A stretch of 64,000 nucleotides of DNA from Mumia sp050632745. Its GTDB lineage: Bacteria > Actinomycetota > Actinomycetes > Propionibacteriales > Nocardioidaceae. A program made the position numbers and the translations under genes. Under the pieces are notes generated by a model, which saw only the letters and a program-made list of their open reading frames with translations, had not been told where the DNA came from and did not search any database. This document shows, piece after piece, positions 9,408-17,971 of the stretch. The stretch is from contig NZ_JBODSD010000001.1 in assembly GCF_050632745.1 (NCBI RefSeq), positions 1,612,001 to 1,676,000 of the forward strand, in the 5' to 3' direction. Positions within the stretch are counted from its first letter, which is position 1. Each line of letters starts with the position of its first letter.

Positions 9408-9453
9408 GACACGAGGTTGACATAACTATAACCCTGAACTTGAGGGTTAGGGT
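9408..9453 (+). promoter_or_regulatory. Candidate ftsZ control region: GACAC, TTGACA and an inverted repeat
   Basis: In the 242-nt gap before ftsZ the local A+T content rises. TTGACA (9417-9422), a perfect -35 hexamer, is followed by a perfect inverted repeat with 7-nt arms, TAACCCT (9429-9435) and AGGGTTA (9443-9449), separated by 7 nt. The repeat occupies the place where a -10 should be, and no good -10 lies 16-18 nt after TTGACA. GACAC pentamers occur at 9408-9412 and 9519-9523; GACAC is the known WhiA recognition core in Streptomyces, but five bases can occur by chance. Operator function is inference. Confidence 0.55.
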
Positions 9454-9547
9454 TCGGAAGCACAGTCCGGATCCGCTGGCGCCGACAGCCGGACTGCGGT
9501 GCCTCGTGATAACTCGGAGACACACCAAGCACGTGAGGGGCACCATC

Positions 9548-10804
9548 GTGGCAGCTCAGAACTACCTGGCCGTGATCAAGGTGGTCGGCATCGGAGGAGG
9601 CGGCGTCAACGCCGTCAACCGGATGATCGAGGCCGGCCTCAAGGGAGTCGAGTTCATCGCGATCAACACCGACGCGCAGGCGCTGCTCATGAGCGACGCC
9701 GACGTGAAGCTCGACATCGGCCGGGAGCTCACCCGAGGTCTCGGTGCCGGCGCCAACCCCGACACCGGTCGCCAGGCCGCGGACGACCACGCGGACGACA
9801 TCGAGGAGGTCCTCAAGGGGGCCGACATGGTGTTCGTCACCGCGGGCGAGGGCGGCGGCACGGGCACCGGCGGTGCCCCGGTCGTCGCGCGCATCGCCCG
9901 CTCGCTGGGTGCGCTCACGATCGGCGTCGTGACCCGCCCGTTCTCCTTCGAGGGCCGCCGCCGCGCCAACCAGGCCGACGACGGCATCGAGTCCCTGCGG
10001 GAGGAGGTCGACACCCTCATCGTCATCCCGAACGACCGGCTGCTGTCGATCAGCGACCGCAACGTGACGATGATCGACGCGTTCAAGCAGGCCGACCAGG
10101 TGCTCCTCCAGGGCGTCTCGGGCATCACCGACCTGATCACCACGCCGGGCCTGATCAACCTCGACTTCGCGGACGTCAAGTCCGTGATGTCCGACGCGGG
10201 CTCCGCCCTCATGGGCATCGGCTCGGCGCGTGGGGACGACCGCGCCGTGGCCGCTGCGGAGATGGCCGTGTCGAGCCCGCTGCTCGAGGCCTCGATCGAC
10301 GGGGCGCACGGCGTCCTGCTCTCGATCGCGGGCGGCTCGGACCTCGGTCTCTTCGAGATCAACGAGGCTGCGGCACTGGTGAGCGAGGCGGCCCACGCCG
10401 AGGCCAACATCATCTTCGGCGCCGTGATCGACGACGCCCTCGGCGACGAGGTGCGCGTCACGGTCATCGCCGCCGGGTTCGACGGCGGCACGCCCAAGCG
10501 GCGCGACGCCTCGCGTCCGGCGCTGCGCCGCGACGCGGCTCCGGCCCGCCCCGTGAGCAAGGAGCCGCCGGCCGCCCCGGCAGCGCGCGACGACGCCACG
10601 GAGCGCGAGGACCGCGTCCCGGTCGGCGTGCGGACCCAGGGGTCGGACGGCGCGACGCAGGGCACGAACGGCACGACGGCGCACACCCCTTCGAACGGCG
10701 TCGGCGCGGGGGCCGGAGCAGGCAACGGCGGTCGCCCGTCGACGCCGAAGCGCCAGGCCGATCCCTTCGAGGACGATCTCGACATCCCGGACTTCCTGAA
10801 GTAA
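9548..10804 (+). CDS. ftsZ: FtsZ, tubulin-like division GTPase
   Basis: Polymerises into the cytokinetic ring. GTG 9548 is chosen because GAGGGG lies 7 nt upstream and the product begins VAAQNYLAVIKVVGIGGGGVN, as in actinobacterial FtsZ; the frame is open further upstream but only in non-coding sequence. Length is 418 residues. The GTP tubulin signature GGGTGTGGAP lies near residue 105 and the T7 loop NLDFADVKSVM near 205. A low-complexity linker of about 80 residues leads to the C-terminal peptide DDLDIPDFLK, which binds SepF and other partners. The stop directly abuts the pgeF GTG. Confidence 0.97.
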   Translation: MAAQNYLAVIKVVGIGGGGVNAVNRMIEAGLKGVEFIAINTDAQALLMSDADVKLDIGRELTRGLGAGANPDTGRQAADDHADDIEEVLKGADMVFVTAGEGGGTGTGGAPVVARIARSLGALTIGVVTRPFSFEGRRRANQADDGIESLREEVDTLIVIPNDRLLSISDRNVTMIDAFKQADQVLLQGVSGITDLITTPGLINLDFADVKSVMSDAGSALMGIGSARGDDRAVAAAEMAVSSPLLEASIDGAHGVLLSIAGGSDLGLFEINEAAALVSEAAHAEANIIFGAVIDDALGDEVRVTVIAAGFDGGTPKRRDASRPALRRDAAPARPVSKEPPAAPAARDDATEREDRVPVGVRTQGSDGATQGTNGTTAHTPSNGVGAGAGAGNGGRPSTPKRQADPFEDDLDIPDFLK

Positions 10805-11545
10805 GTGTTCGCGTACCAGGAGTCCTTGGAGCGCGTCGACCTCGCCTTCTCCGACCGCCACGACGGCGAGAGCACCGGCCCGTGGGCCTCGCTGAACCTC
10901 GGCGCGAGCAACGGGGACGACGGGGAGACCGTCGCGCGCAACCTTCGTGCGGCGGTCCAGGCCCTCGGCGGAGACCCGGAGCGTGCCTGGCTGATGCGCC
11001 AGGTCCACGGTCGTGACGTGCACGTGGTGACCGGCGACGACCCCGCGCGCCCGGCCCCCGAGGCCGACGCTCTCGTGACGTCGGTACCCGGCGCGGTGCT
11101 CGTCGTCCGGGTGGCCGACTGCGTCCCGGTGGTGCTCGCCGACGATCGCGCCGCCGTCGTCGGTGTGGTGCACGCCGGGCGGAAGGGCGTCGTCCTCGAC
11201 GTCGCGACCGCGGCCGTGGAGGCGATGCGCGCACTCGGAGCCGGCGAGATCCGGGCGTGGGTCGGTCCACGGGCGTGTGGACGGTGCTACGAGGTGCCCG
11301 AGACGATGCGGGACGACGTCGCCCGCCAGGTCGCGCGGACCTGGTCGGAGACCCGGTGGGGGACACCGGCGCTGGACCTCCCCGCGGGCGTCGCCGGACA
11401 GCTCCAGGCCGCGGGCGTCGAGGTGCACGACCTGGCCGACGACCACGCTATGTGCACGATCGAGGGTGAGAAGGACTACTTCTCCTACCGTCGGCAGGGA
11501 GAGCGGTCCGGGCGGCTCGCCGGTCTCGTGCGCGTGCGAGGCTGA
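10805..11545 (+). CDS. pgeF: PgeF (YfiH), peptidoglycan editing factor / purine nucleoside phosphorylase-like
   Basis: Cytoplasmic zinc protein of the DUF152/laccase-like family. Members remove misplaced L-Ser-containing muropeptide precursors in E. coli and have purine nucleoside-cleaving activity. The 246-residue protein shows the expected Zn ligand blocks: MRQVHGRDV, VADCVPVVLAD and VVHAGRKGVV. The last block is usually HAGWRG; the Trp is replaced here. Its GTG starts at the base after the ftsZ stop, so it is almost certainly co-transcribed with ftsZ, as is usual in Actinobacteria. Confidence 0.88.
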   Translation: MFAYQESLERVDLAFSDRHDGESTGPWASLNLGASNGDDGETVARNLRAAVQALGGDPERAWLMRQVHGRDVHVVTGDDPARPAPEADALVTSVPGAVLVVRVADCVPVVLADDRAAVVGVVHAGRKGVVLDVATAAVEAMRALGAGEIRAWVGPRACGRCYEVPETMRDDVARQVARTWSETRWGTPALDLPAGVAGQLQAAGVEVHDLADDHAMCTIEGEKDYFSYRRQGERSGRLAGLVRVRG

Positions 11546-11549
11546 GCGC

Positions 11550-12275
11550 GTGACCGACGTCGACGACGCGCGGCGCCACGAGCTCGCGCGCAACCTCCGT
11601 ACCGTCCACGACCGCATCGCCGCGGCAGCCGACTCGGCAGGCCGCGCCGCCGACGAGATCACCCTCGTCGTGGTGACCAAGACCTATCCGGCGTCCGACG
11701 TCGTCGCGCTGGTCGAGCTCGGCGTGACCGACGTGGGGGAGAACAGGCACCCCGAGGCGGCGCGCAAGCGCGACGAGGCTGGTGAGGCCGCTGCGGGGCT
11801 GCGGTGGCACTTCGTGGGGGGTCTCCAGACCAACAAGGCCGCCGCGGTGGCCCGCTACGCCGACGTCGTGCACTCCGTCGACCGGCCACGCCTGGTCGAC
11901 GCGCTCGACGGTGGTGCCCAGCGCGCGGGTCGCCACGTCGGCGTCCTCGTGCAGGTCAACCTGGAGGGTCGCGACGACGACCCGGTGGGCAGAGCGGGGG
12001 CCGCGCCCGGCGAGGTGCTCGAGCTGGCGGCCCGCATCGCGCAGGCGCAGGCGCTGACGCTCGAGGGCGTGATGGCCGTCGCGCCGCTCGACGCCGACCC
12101 CGACGACGCCTTCGCCCGGCTGGCCGAGATCGCCGCCAGCGTCGCCGCCGCCCACCCCGGTGCCACGGCGATCTCGGCCGGGATGAGCGGCGACCTCGAG
12201 GCCGCCGTACGGCACGGCGCGACACACGTACGGATTGGGCGTTCGGTGCTCGGAGAGCGCCCTCCGCTCGGGTAG
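11550..12275 (+). CDS. yggS: YggS/PLPBP family pyridoxal-phosphate homeostasis protein
   Basis: Single-domain alanine-racemase-fold protein that binds PLP and buffers vitamin B6; not known to be a catalytic racemase. GTG 11550 follows the pgeF stop by 4 nt and gives 241 residues. The PLP lysine is in LVVVTKTYP (about residue 42). The next blocks are VGENRHPEA, where GENRVQE is usual, and WHFVGGLQTNKAAAVAR. The C-terminus has AISAGMSGDLEAAVRHGATHVRIGRSVLG. It lies between pgeF and sepF, the conserved order in Gram-positive division clusters. Confidence 0.92.
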   Translation: MTDVDDARRHELARNLRTVHDRIAAAADSAGRAADEITLVVVTKTYPASDVVALVELGVTDVGENRHPEAARKRDEAGEAAAGLRWHFVGGLQTNKAAAVARYADVVHSVDRPRLVDALDGGAQRAGRHVGVLVQVNLEGRDDDPVGRAGAAPGEVLELAARIAQAQALTLEGVMAVAPLDADPDDAFARLAEIAASVAAAHPGATAISAGMSGDLEAAVRHGATHVRIGRSVLGERPPLG

Positions 12276-12346
12276 GTTGAGGGCGACGGCGAGCCTCGTC
12301 GTCCACAGTTCTTCAGCAAGCAGCGTGGTTCCAGGGAGGTCAGGCG

Positions 12347-12838
12347 ATGGCTGGCGCGATGCGCAAGATGGGTGAGTACCTCGGCCTCGTCGAGCAGTCG
12401 GGCGAGTACGACGACTACGACGACTACGAGTCCGAGCCGGAGGCAGCCCGTCGTCCCGCGCGCCCCGCGGTGCGCGAGGCCGAGCCTCGGCCCGTCGCCC
12501 GCATCGACGAGCGGCGCCGCCCGGCGCCCGGACCGACTGCGGTGCCGCAGCCGGCCGAGTTCACCCGGATCACGACGCTGCACCCGCGGACCTACAACGA
12601 GGCCCGCACGATCGGCGAGCACTTCCGCGAGGGCACGCCGGTGATCATGAACCTCACCGAGATGGACGACAACGACGCCAAGCGCCTGGTCGACTTCGCG
12701 GCGGGTCTCATCTTCGCCGTCTACGGGTCGATCGAGCGGATCACCAACAAGGTGTTCCTCCTCTCGCCGCCCAACGTCACCGTGACGGCGGAGGATCGCC
12801 AGCGTCTCGCCCAGGGCGGATTCTTCAACCAGAGCTGA
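12347..12838 (+). CDS. sepF: SepF, FtsZ-interacting divisome protein
   Basis: Membrane-associated protein that tethers and bundles FtsZ filaments and replaces FtsA in Actinobacteria. The 163-residue protein has an N-terminal amphipathic segment (MAGAMRKMGEYLGLVE). An acidic, Tyr-rich and Pro/Arg-rich linker follows (about 20-70). The C-terminal SepF domain reads TYNEARTIGEHFREGTPVIMNLTEMDDNDAKRLVDF in the sequence, ending near KVFLLSPPNVTV. Start ATG 12347 has AGGGAGGT about 7 nt upstream. Confidence 0.95.
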   Translation: MAGAMRKMGEYLGLVEQSGEYDDYDDYESEPEAARRPARPAVREAEPRPVARIDERRRPAPGPTAVPQPAEFTRITTLHPRTYNEARTIGEHFREGTPVIMNLTEMDDNDAKRLVDFAAGLIFAVYGSIERITNKVFLLSPPNVTVTAEDRQRLAQGGFFNQS

Positions 12839-12858
12839 CGTAGGACACACTGTCGCTC

Positions 12859-13152
12859 ATGGTCGTCGCCGGTGAGCTCATCAACTTCGTGCTGTGGGCC
12901 TGCATCCTGCTCCTGCTGGCCCGCTTCGTCATCGACTGGGTCCAGGTGCTGTCACGCTCGTGGCAGCCGAAGGGCTTCGTCCTCGTGATCTGCGAGGCCA
13001 TCTACTCCGTCACCGATCCGCCGATGCGGGCGGTCCGCCGGGTGATCCCACCCGTGCGGTTCGGAGGGATGGCGCTGGACCTCTCCCCGATGGTTCTGCT
13101 GATCGGTCTCTACCTTCTGCAGATCATCAACGCTCAGATCTTCTTCCGCTGA
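12859..13152 (+). CDS. YggT family small membrane protein
   Basis: The 97-residue protein has two membrane segments (about 5-25 and 72-93). Between them lies the YggT signature with RSWQPKGFVLVICEAIYSVTDP split over two blocks, then PMRAVRRVIPP. Family members lie between sepF and divIVA in most Gram-positive genomes and are thought to support envelope or osmotic functions; no reaction is known. It starts 20 nt after sepF with only a weak ribosome-binding site, so coupling to sepF is likely. Confidence 0.9.
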   Translation: MVVAGELINFVLWACILLLLARFVIDWVQVLSRSWQPKGFVLVICEAIYSVTDPPMRAVRRVIPPVRFGGMALDLSPMVLLIGLYLLQIINAQIFFR

Positions 13153-13279
13153 CCAGGAGTCTTCTTCCGGTGCGGGAGTCGCACTAAGGTGGTTCTCCAC
13201 GGGGTGCCGCAGGAGCCGCTTCCCCGACCGAGTACCGTTGTCAGGACTGTCCGATGAAACATGACCCCGAGGTGAGACC

Positions 13280-14056
13280 ATGCCGTTGACGCCAGAGGAC
13301 GTGCGGAACAAGCGATTTACCCCGGTCCGGCTTCGTGAGGGCTACGACATGGGTGAGGTCGACCAGTTCCTCGACGAGGTCGAGGCCGAGCTCGAGCGTC
13401 TGACACTGGAGAACGAGGACCTGCGGAGCAAGCTCGCCGCTGCCTCGTCCGGCTCCGGTTCGTCGACCTCGTCGTTCGACACCTTCCGCGCGCCCGCCCC
13501 GGCTCCGGCCCCGATCGCTGCGCCGCCCCCGGCTCCCGTGCCGGCCCCGGCTCCCGCGCCGGTCTCGTCGTCGGTCGGCGACGCCTCCAGCGCGGCTGCC
13601 CGGCTGCTGGAGATCGCCACGCACAACGCCGACGAGCTCGTCGACGCCGCCAAGAACGAGGCCGACCGCATCCTCGGCGAGGCCCGCACCAAGGCCGACC
13701 GCGTCGAGAACGAGGCCCGCGGCAAGGCCGAGCGGCTCGAGAGCGAGGCGCGCATGCGTGCCCAGAAGCTCGACGCCGAGACCGCCGAGCGCCGCCAGCA
13801 GGCCTTCGGCAACATCGAGAAGGAGCGCGACGACCTCAACCGCGAGGTCGAGCGTCTGCGCACCTTCGAGCGCGAGTACCGCAGCCGCCTCAAGAGCTAC
13901 TTCCAGGCGCAGCTCTCGCACCTCGAGGGTGAGCAGTCGGTCGCAGCGTCGCTGCCGACCTCCGCTCCGACGCCGGCCGCTGTGCACGGCTCCACGCCGG
14001 AGCACGCTCCGCGCCGTCTGAAGTCGCTGTTCGGCGACGACGACGTGCGCTCCTGA
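13280..14056 (+). CDS. divIVA: DivIVA/Wag31, polar growth scaffold
   Basis: Coiled-coil protein that senses curved membrane and organises tip growth and septation in Actinobacteria. The 258-residue protein has the N-terminal lipid-binding domain (MPLTPEDVRNKRFTPVRLRE through about residue 60). A Pro/Ala-rich linker (about 68-105) and a long charged coiled coil (about 110-225) follow, with repeated EAR.KA.R.E heptads. The end RLKSLFGDD resembles other actinobacterial DivIVA tails. The start has GAGGTGAGACC upstream, and a strong hairpin terminator follows at 14084. Confidence 0.96.
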   Translation: MPLTPEDVRNKRFTPVRLREGYDMGEVDQFLDEVEAELERLTLENEDLRSKLAAASSGSGSSTSSFDTFRAPAPAPAPIAAPPPAPVPAPAPAPVSSSVGDASSAAARLLEIATHNADELVDAAKNEADRILGEARTKADRVENEARGKAERLESEARMRAQKLDAETAERRQQAFGNIEKERDDLNREVERLRTFEREYRSRLKSYFQAQLSHLEGEQSVAASLPTSAPTPAAVHGSTPEHAPRRLKSLFGDDDVRS

Positions 14057-14083
14057 GACCACCGGGTCGCCCCCTCATCCGGA

Positions 14084-14115
14084 GGCCCCCTTCGACCACC
14101 CGGTCGGAGGGGGCC
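14084..14115 (+). terminator. Intrinsic terminator after divIVA
   Basis: A 14-bp stem pairs 14084-14097 with 14102-14115, containing one G-U pair, with a 4-nt loop. It lies 28 nt after the divIVA stop. There is no U tract, which is usual in actinobacterial terminators. It ends the division cluster before the opposite-strand acetyltransferase gene. Confidence 0.85.
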
Positions 14116-14244
14116 TTCGGCCGTTCCCGCCCGTTCGCCAGTCGGGGTCGGGGAGCGCCGGTTGCCGGGGTGGCGGTGAGTGTGGTCCTACCGCGCGGGA
14201 GCCGGGTGGGACTCAGCTCACCGCTCGGGGAGGGGCGGCTCGGC

Positions 14245-14817
14245 TCAGCCCGCGGCCTCGATCGCGGCGACCAGCTCCGCGTCCCGGAGCCCGACGCAGT
14301 CGAGCGCCCAGAACGGGTCCGGGTAGACGACGCCCCCGGTGACCCCGGTGTCGTACGACGGCAGCCTGGCGACCTAGAAGGCCGGCGCCGGGATCCGCGG
14401 GGACGGGCGCAGCAGGCCGAACCGGTCGGCGCGCTCGAATCCCCGGGCGCCGTAGTAGCGCGGCGCGCCCTCGAGCACGACCAGCGGCCACGACGTCTGC
14501 TGTGCCTCCGCCAGGGCCCGTGCGAGCAGCGCGGTCCCGATGCCCTCGCCCTGGCGGTCGGGCCGGACCGACAGCGGCGAGAGGACGCCGACCTCCACGA
14601 GCCGGTCAGGGGAGTCGACCCAACCCCTGCTCACCATCACGTGGCCGACGACCGCCCCCGCGTCGAGGGCGACGAGCGCGAGCTCGCGACGGTACGCGGA
14701 CGAGGCCCGCAGCGCCGCGACGAGGTCGACGACGACACGCTCCTCCGCGCCGAAGGCGGCCAGCAAGACGTCGGCGACGACGTCGGCCTCGTCGGCCGCC
14801 TCCGGGCGGATCTCCAC
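14245..14817 (-). pseudogene. GNAT N-acetyltransferase interrupted by an in-frame amber codon
   Basis: Read from GTG 14817, 7 nt after the ileS stop, the frame encodes 147 residues of a GNAT acetyltransferase. It has the acetyl-CoA loop LSVRPDRQGEGIGTAL, the LEGAPRYYGARGFE block and RPSPRIPAPAF. The frame then meets TAG at 14376-14374. Beyond that stop the same frame continues for 42 codons without interruption, reading VARLPSYDTG, then VVYPDPFWALDCVGLR, to a TGA at 14247-14245. These are the expected C-terminal blocks of the family, and the position of the TAG normally holds Gln (CAG), so one C-to-T change explains it. Either a recent nonsense mutation, a sequencing error, or read-through. 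It follows ileS and may be co-transcribed. Confidence 0.85.
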
Positions 14818-14824
14818 GATCTCG

Positions 14825-17800
14825 TCAGGCCTTCCGCAGCGACACCGTGACGCCGAGGTCCGCGTCGGTCGCGACATGTCCGTCCAGAACCGCCGGTCCC
14901 TCGCCGATCTCGACCGCGAGCACCTCCTCGGCGATCGCCGGCTCGTGCGCCCGTACCGCCTCGGCGGTCTCACCGTCGGCCGCCCAGGTCACGCGGATCC
15001 GGTCGGTCACCTCCAGCCCGGCGTTCTTGCGGGCCTCCTGCAGCATCCGGACGACCTCGCGCGCGACGCCTGCGCGCCGGAGCTCGTCGTCCAGCTCGAG
15101 GTCGAGCGCGACCGTCTCGCCCTGGTCGTTGACGACCGCCCAGCCCTCGCGGGGCCGCTCGGAGACGATGACGTCGTCGGCCGTGACCTCGAGGGTCTCG
15201 CCCTCGACCACCAGCGCGTACGTGCCGCCGTCGGCGACCGCGGCTGCGAGCGCCGCGGCATCGGCCTCGGCGACCGCGGCGGCGACCTTCGGCGTCTGCT
15301 TGCCGAACCTCTTGCCGAGGCTGCGGAAGTTGCCCTTCGCGGAGTGCTCGACGAGGTCGCCGGACGCCGCAGCGAGCGACTCGAGCCCGCCGACGTTCAG
15401 CTCGTCGCACACCTCGACCCGCAGCTCCTCACCGAGCTGGTCCCACGCCCGCGAGGGCACGAGGGCGCGGCGCAGCGGCTGGCGCGTACGGACCTTGGCC
15501 TCCGCACGCGCAGCGCGCCCGAGCTCGGTGATCCGTCGCGCGAGGGCGACCTGCTCGTCGAGACCCTTCACGGTCAGGGACTCGTCCGGGACCGGCCACG
15601 ACGCCAGGTGCACCGAGGGCGCTGCGTCGGGATCGGCGGCGCGGACCACGTCCTGCCAGACGCGCTCGGTCACGAACGGCGTGAGCGGCGCCATGAGCCG
15701 CGTGAGCACGTCGAGCGTGTCGTGGAGCGTCGCCAGGGCGGCGGGGTCGCCGTTCCAGAAGCGCCGGCGGGAGCGGCGTACGTACCAGTTGGACAGGTCG
15801 TCGACGAACTGCGACAGGAGGGCGCCGGCCCGCTGCGTGTCGAACCGCTCGAGGCACGTCGTGACCTCGGAGACCAGCTCCTGCGTCCGCGAGACCAGCC
15901 ACCGGTCGAGGACCGGACGGTCGGCCACCGGCGGCGCACCGTCGGCGGGGGACCAGCCGGCGGTGCGGGCGTACAGGACGTGGAAGGCCACGGTGTTCCA
16001 GTACGTCAGCAGGACCTTGCGGACGATCTCCTGCAGGGCGCCGTGGCCGACACGCCGCGCCTGCCACGGCGAGCCGGAGCACGCCATGAACCAGCGGACG
16101 GCGTCGGCGCCGTGCTCGTCCATGAGCGGGACGGGCAGCAGGATGTTGCCCAGGTGCTTGGACATCTTGCGGCCGTCCTCGGCGAGGATGTGGCCGAGGC
16201 AGACGACGTTCTCGTAGGAGTTCTGGTCGAACACCAGTGTCGAGACCGCCATCAGCGAGTAGAACCAGCCGCGGGTCTGGTCGATCGCCTCGCAGATGTA
16301 CTGCGCGGGGAAGGCCTGACGGAACTTCTCCTCCGACCCCGGGAGGTGCGGGTAGCCCCACTGCGCGAACGGCATCGACCCGGAGTCGAACCACGCGTCG
16401 ATGACCTCGGGCACGCGCCGGTAGGTTCCCTCCTCGCCCTCGACCGTGAACGTCACGTCGTCGATGTACGGGCGGTGGGGATCGAGGTCGGACAGGTCAC
16501 GGCCGGTCAGCTCCGAGAGCTCGGCCAGCGACCCGACGCACACGAGCTTGCTCGGGTCGGCATCGTTGCGCCAGATCGGCAGCGGCGTGCCCCAGTAGCG
16601 GTTGCGCGACAGCGACCAGTCGATGTTGTTGCGCAGCCAGTCGCCGTACCGGCCCCACTTGATGGTCTCGGGGAACCAGCTGGTCGCCTCGTTCTCCCGC
16701 AGGAGGGCGTCCTTGGCGGCGGTGGTGCGGACGTACCAGGCCGGGGAGGCGTAGTACATCAGCGGCGTGTGGCACCGCCAGCAGTGCGGGTAGGCGTGCT
16801 CGTACGGCACGTGGCGGAAGAGCAGCCCACGCGCCTGGAGGTCGTCGACCAGCGTGGCGTCGGCCTTCTTGAAGAACGCGCCGCCGATCAGGTCGAGGTC
16901 GGCGTCGAAGTGCCCTGTCGGGTCGATCGGGTTGACCATCTCGACGCCGTTGCGGCGGCAGGACTGGAAGTCGTCCTCGCCGAAGGCAGGGGACTGGTGG
17001 ACGAGGCCGGTGCCGTCCTCGGTGGTGACGTACTCCTCGTTGACGACGAAGTGCGCCCGGCCCGGCCACGCGACGAGCTCGAACGGCCGCTGGTAGGTCC
17101 AGTCGACCATCTCGATGCCCTCGAAGCGCGCGTCGACCGTCCAGCCCTCGCCGAGCACCTTCTCCAGCAGCGGCTCCGCGACGACGAGCGTCTCCTGGCC
17201 GTTGCTGGCGGCGACGTAGGTGACGTCCGCCTTCGCCGCGACGAGGGCGTTGGAGACCAGCGTCCACGGCGTGGTGGTCCAGACCAGCAGCGACGCCTCG
17301 CCCGCCAGCGGGCCCGACGTCAGCGGGAACCGGACGTACACCGACGGGTCCACGACCGTCTCGTAGCCCTGCGCGAGCTCGTGGTCCGACAGACCGGTGC
17401 CGCAGCGGGGGCAGTACGGCGCGACGCGGTAGTCCTCGGTGAGCAGCCCCTTGGCGAAGATCTGCTGGAGGGCCCACCAGACGCTCTCCACGTACGGCGT
17501 GTCCATCGTCCGGTACGGGTCGTCGGTGTCGACCCAGTAGCCCATCCGCTCGGTCATCTGCTCGAAGAGGTCGACGTTGCGGAGGACGGCCTCGCGGCAG
17601 CGGGCGTTGAACTCGGCGACGCCGTACGCCTCGATGTCGGGCTTGCCGTTGAAGCCGAGCTCCTTCTCGACGGCGATCTCGACCGGCAGACCGTGGCAGT
17701 CCCAGCCGCCCTTGCGCTCGACGAGGTAGCCCTGCATGGTGCGGAACCGCGGGAAGACGTCCTTGAAGACCCGGGCCTCGACGTGGTGGACGCCCGGGGT

Positions 17801-17971
17801 GCCGTTGGCCGTCGGGGGGCCCTCGTAGAAGGTCCAGCGGGGGGCGCCCTCACGCTGCTCGAGCGACTTGTCGAACGTGCCGTCACGCTCCCAGAGCGCG
17901 ATGACGTCGCGCTCCATCGCGGGCAGGTCCACGTGGGCGGGAACGGGCTGGTACGCGGCGGTCACGGTCAT
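14825..17971 (-). CDS. ileS: IleS, isoleucyl-tRNA synthetase (eukaryote-like type)
   Basis: Class I synthetase charging tRNA-Ile, with an editing domain. About 1,048 residues. The HIGH-type motif lies in PPTANGTPGVHHVEARVFKD and the KMSKS loop reads GRKMSKHLGN. GWDCHGLPVEIAVEKELG and the CP1 editing insertion are also visible. The GVHH and KMSKH variants match the eukaryote-like IleS2 clade common in Actinobacteria. Start choice is open: ATG 17971 has GGAGG directly against it, while GTG 17965, two codons in, has the same GGAGG at a better spacing of 6 nt. A T-box leader lies upstream, so expression should respond to uncharged tRNA-Ile. Confidence 0.96.
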   Translation of the reverse strand: MTVTAAYQPVPAHVDLPAMERDVIALWERDGTFDKSLEQREGAPRWTFYEGPPTANGTPGVHHVEARVFKDVFPRFRTMQGYLVERKGGWDCHGLPVEIAVEKELGFNGKPDIEAYGVAEFNARCREAVLRNVDLFEQMTERMGYWVDTDDPYRTMDTPYVESVWWALQQIFAKGLLTEDYRVAPYCPRCGTGLSDHELAQGYETVVDPSVYVRFPLTSGPLAGEASLLVWTTTPWTLVSNALVAAKADVTYVAASNGQETLVVAEPLLEKVLGEGWTVDARFEGIEMVDWTYQRPFELVAWPGRAHFVVNEEYVTTEDGTGLVHQSPAFGEDDFQSCRRNGVEMVNPIDPTGHFDADLDLIGGAFFKKADATLVDDLQARGLLFRHVPYEHAYPHCWRCHTPLMYYASPAWYVRTTAAKDALLRENEATSWFPETIKWGRYGDWLRNNIDWSLSRNRYWGTPLPIWRNDADPSKLVCVGSLAELSELTGRDLSDLDPHRPYIDDVTFTVEGEEGTYRRVPEVIDAWFDSGSMPFAQWGYPHLPGSEEKFRQAFPAQYICEAIDQTRGWFYSLMAVSTLVFDQNSYENVVCLGHILAEDGRKMSKHLGNILLPVPLMDEHGADAVRWFMACSGSPWQARRVGHGALQEIVRKVLLTYWNTVAFHVLYARTAGWSPADGAPPVADRPVLDRWLVSRTQELVSEVTTCLERFDTQRAGALLSQFVDDLSNWYVRRSRRRFWNGDPAALATLHDTLDVLTRLMAPLTPFVTERVWQDVVRAADPDAAPSVHLASWPVPDESLTVKGLDEQVALARRITELGRAARAEAKVRTRQPLRRALVPSRAWDQLGEELRVEVCDELNVGGLESLAAASGDLVEHSAKGNFRSLGKRFGKQTPKVAAAVAEADAAALAAAVADGGTYALVVEGETLEVTADDVIVSERPREGWAVVNDQGETVALDLELDDELRRAGVAREVVRMLQEARKNAGLEVTDRIRVTWAADGETAEAVRAHEPAIAEEVLAVEIGEGPAVLDGHVATDADLGVTVSLRKA

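Noticed and set aside
7871..11680. A 1,269-codon minus-strand frame across ftsQ-ftsZ-pgeF
   Set aside because: It spans several well-supported plus-strand genes and their promoter region and shows only low-complexity composition.
14374..14376. Amber codon as a site for pyrrolysine insertion
   Set aside because: GNAT proteins do not use pyrrolysine, no pyl genes are seen, and a single Gln-to-stop change is simpler.
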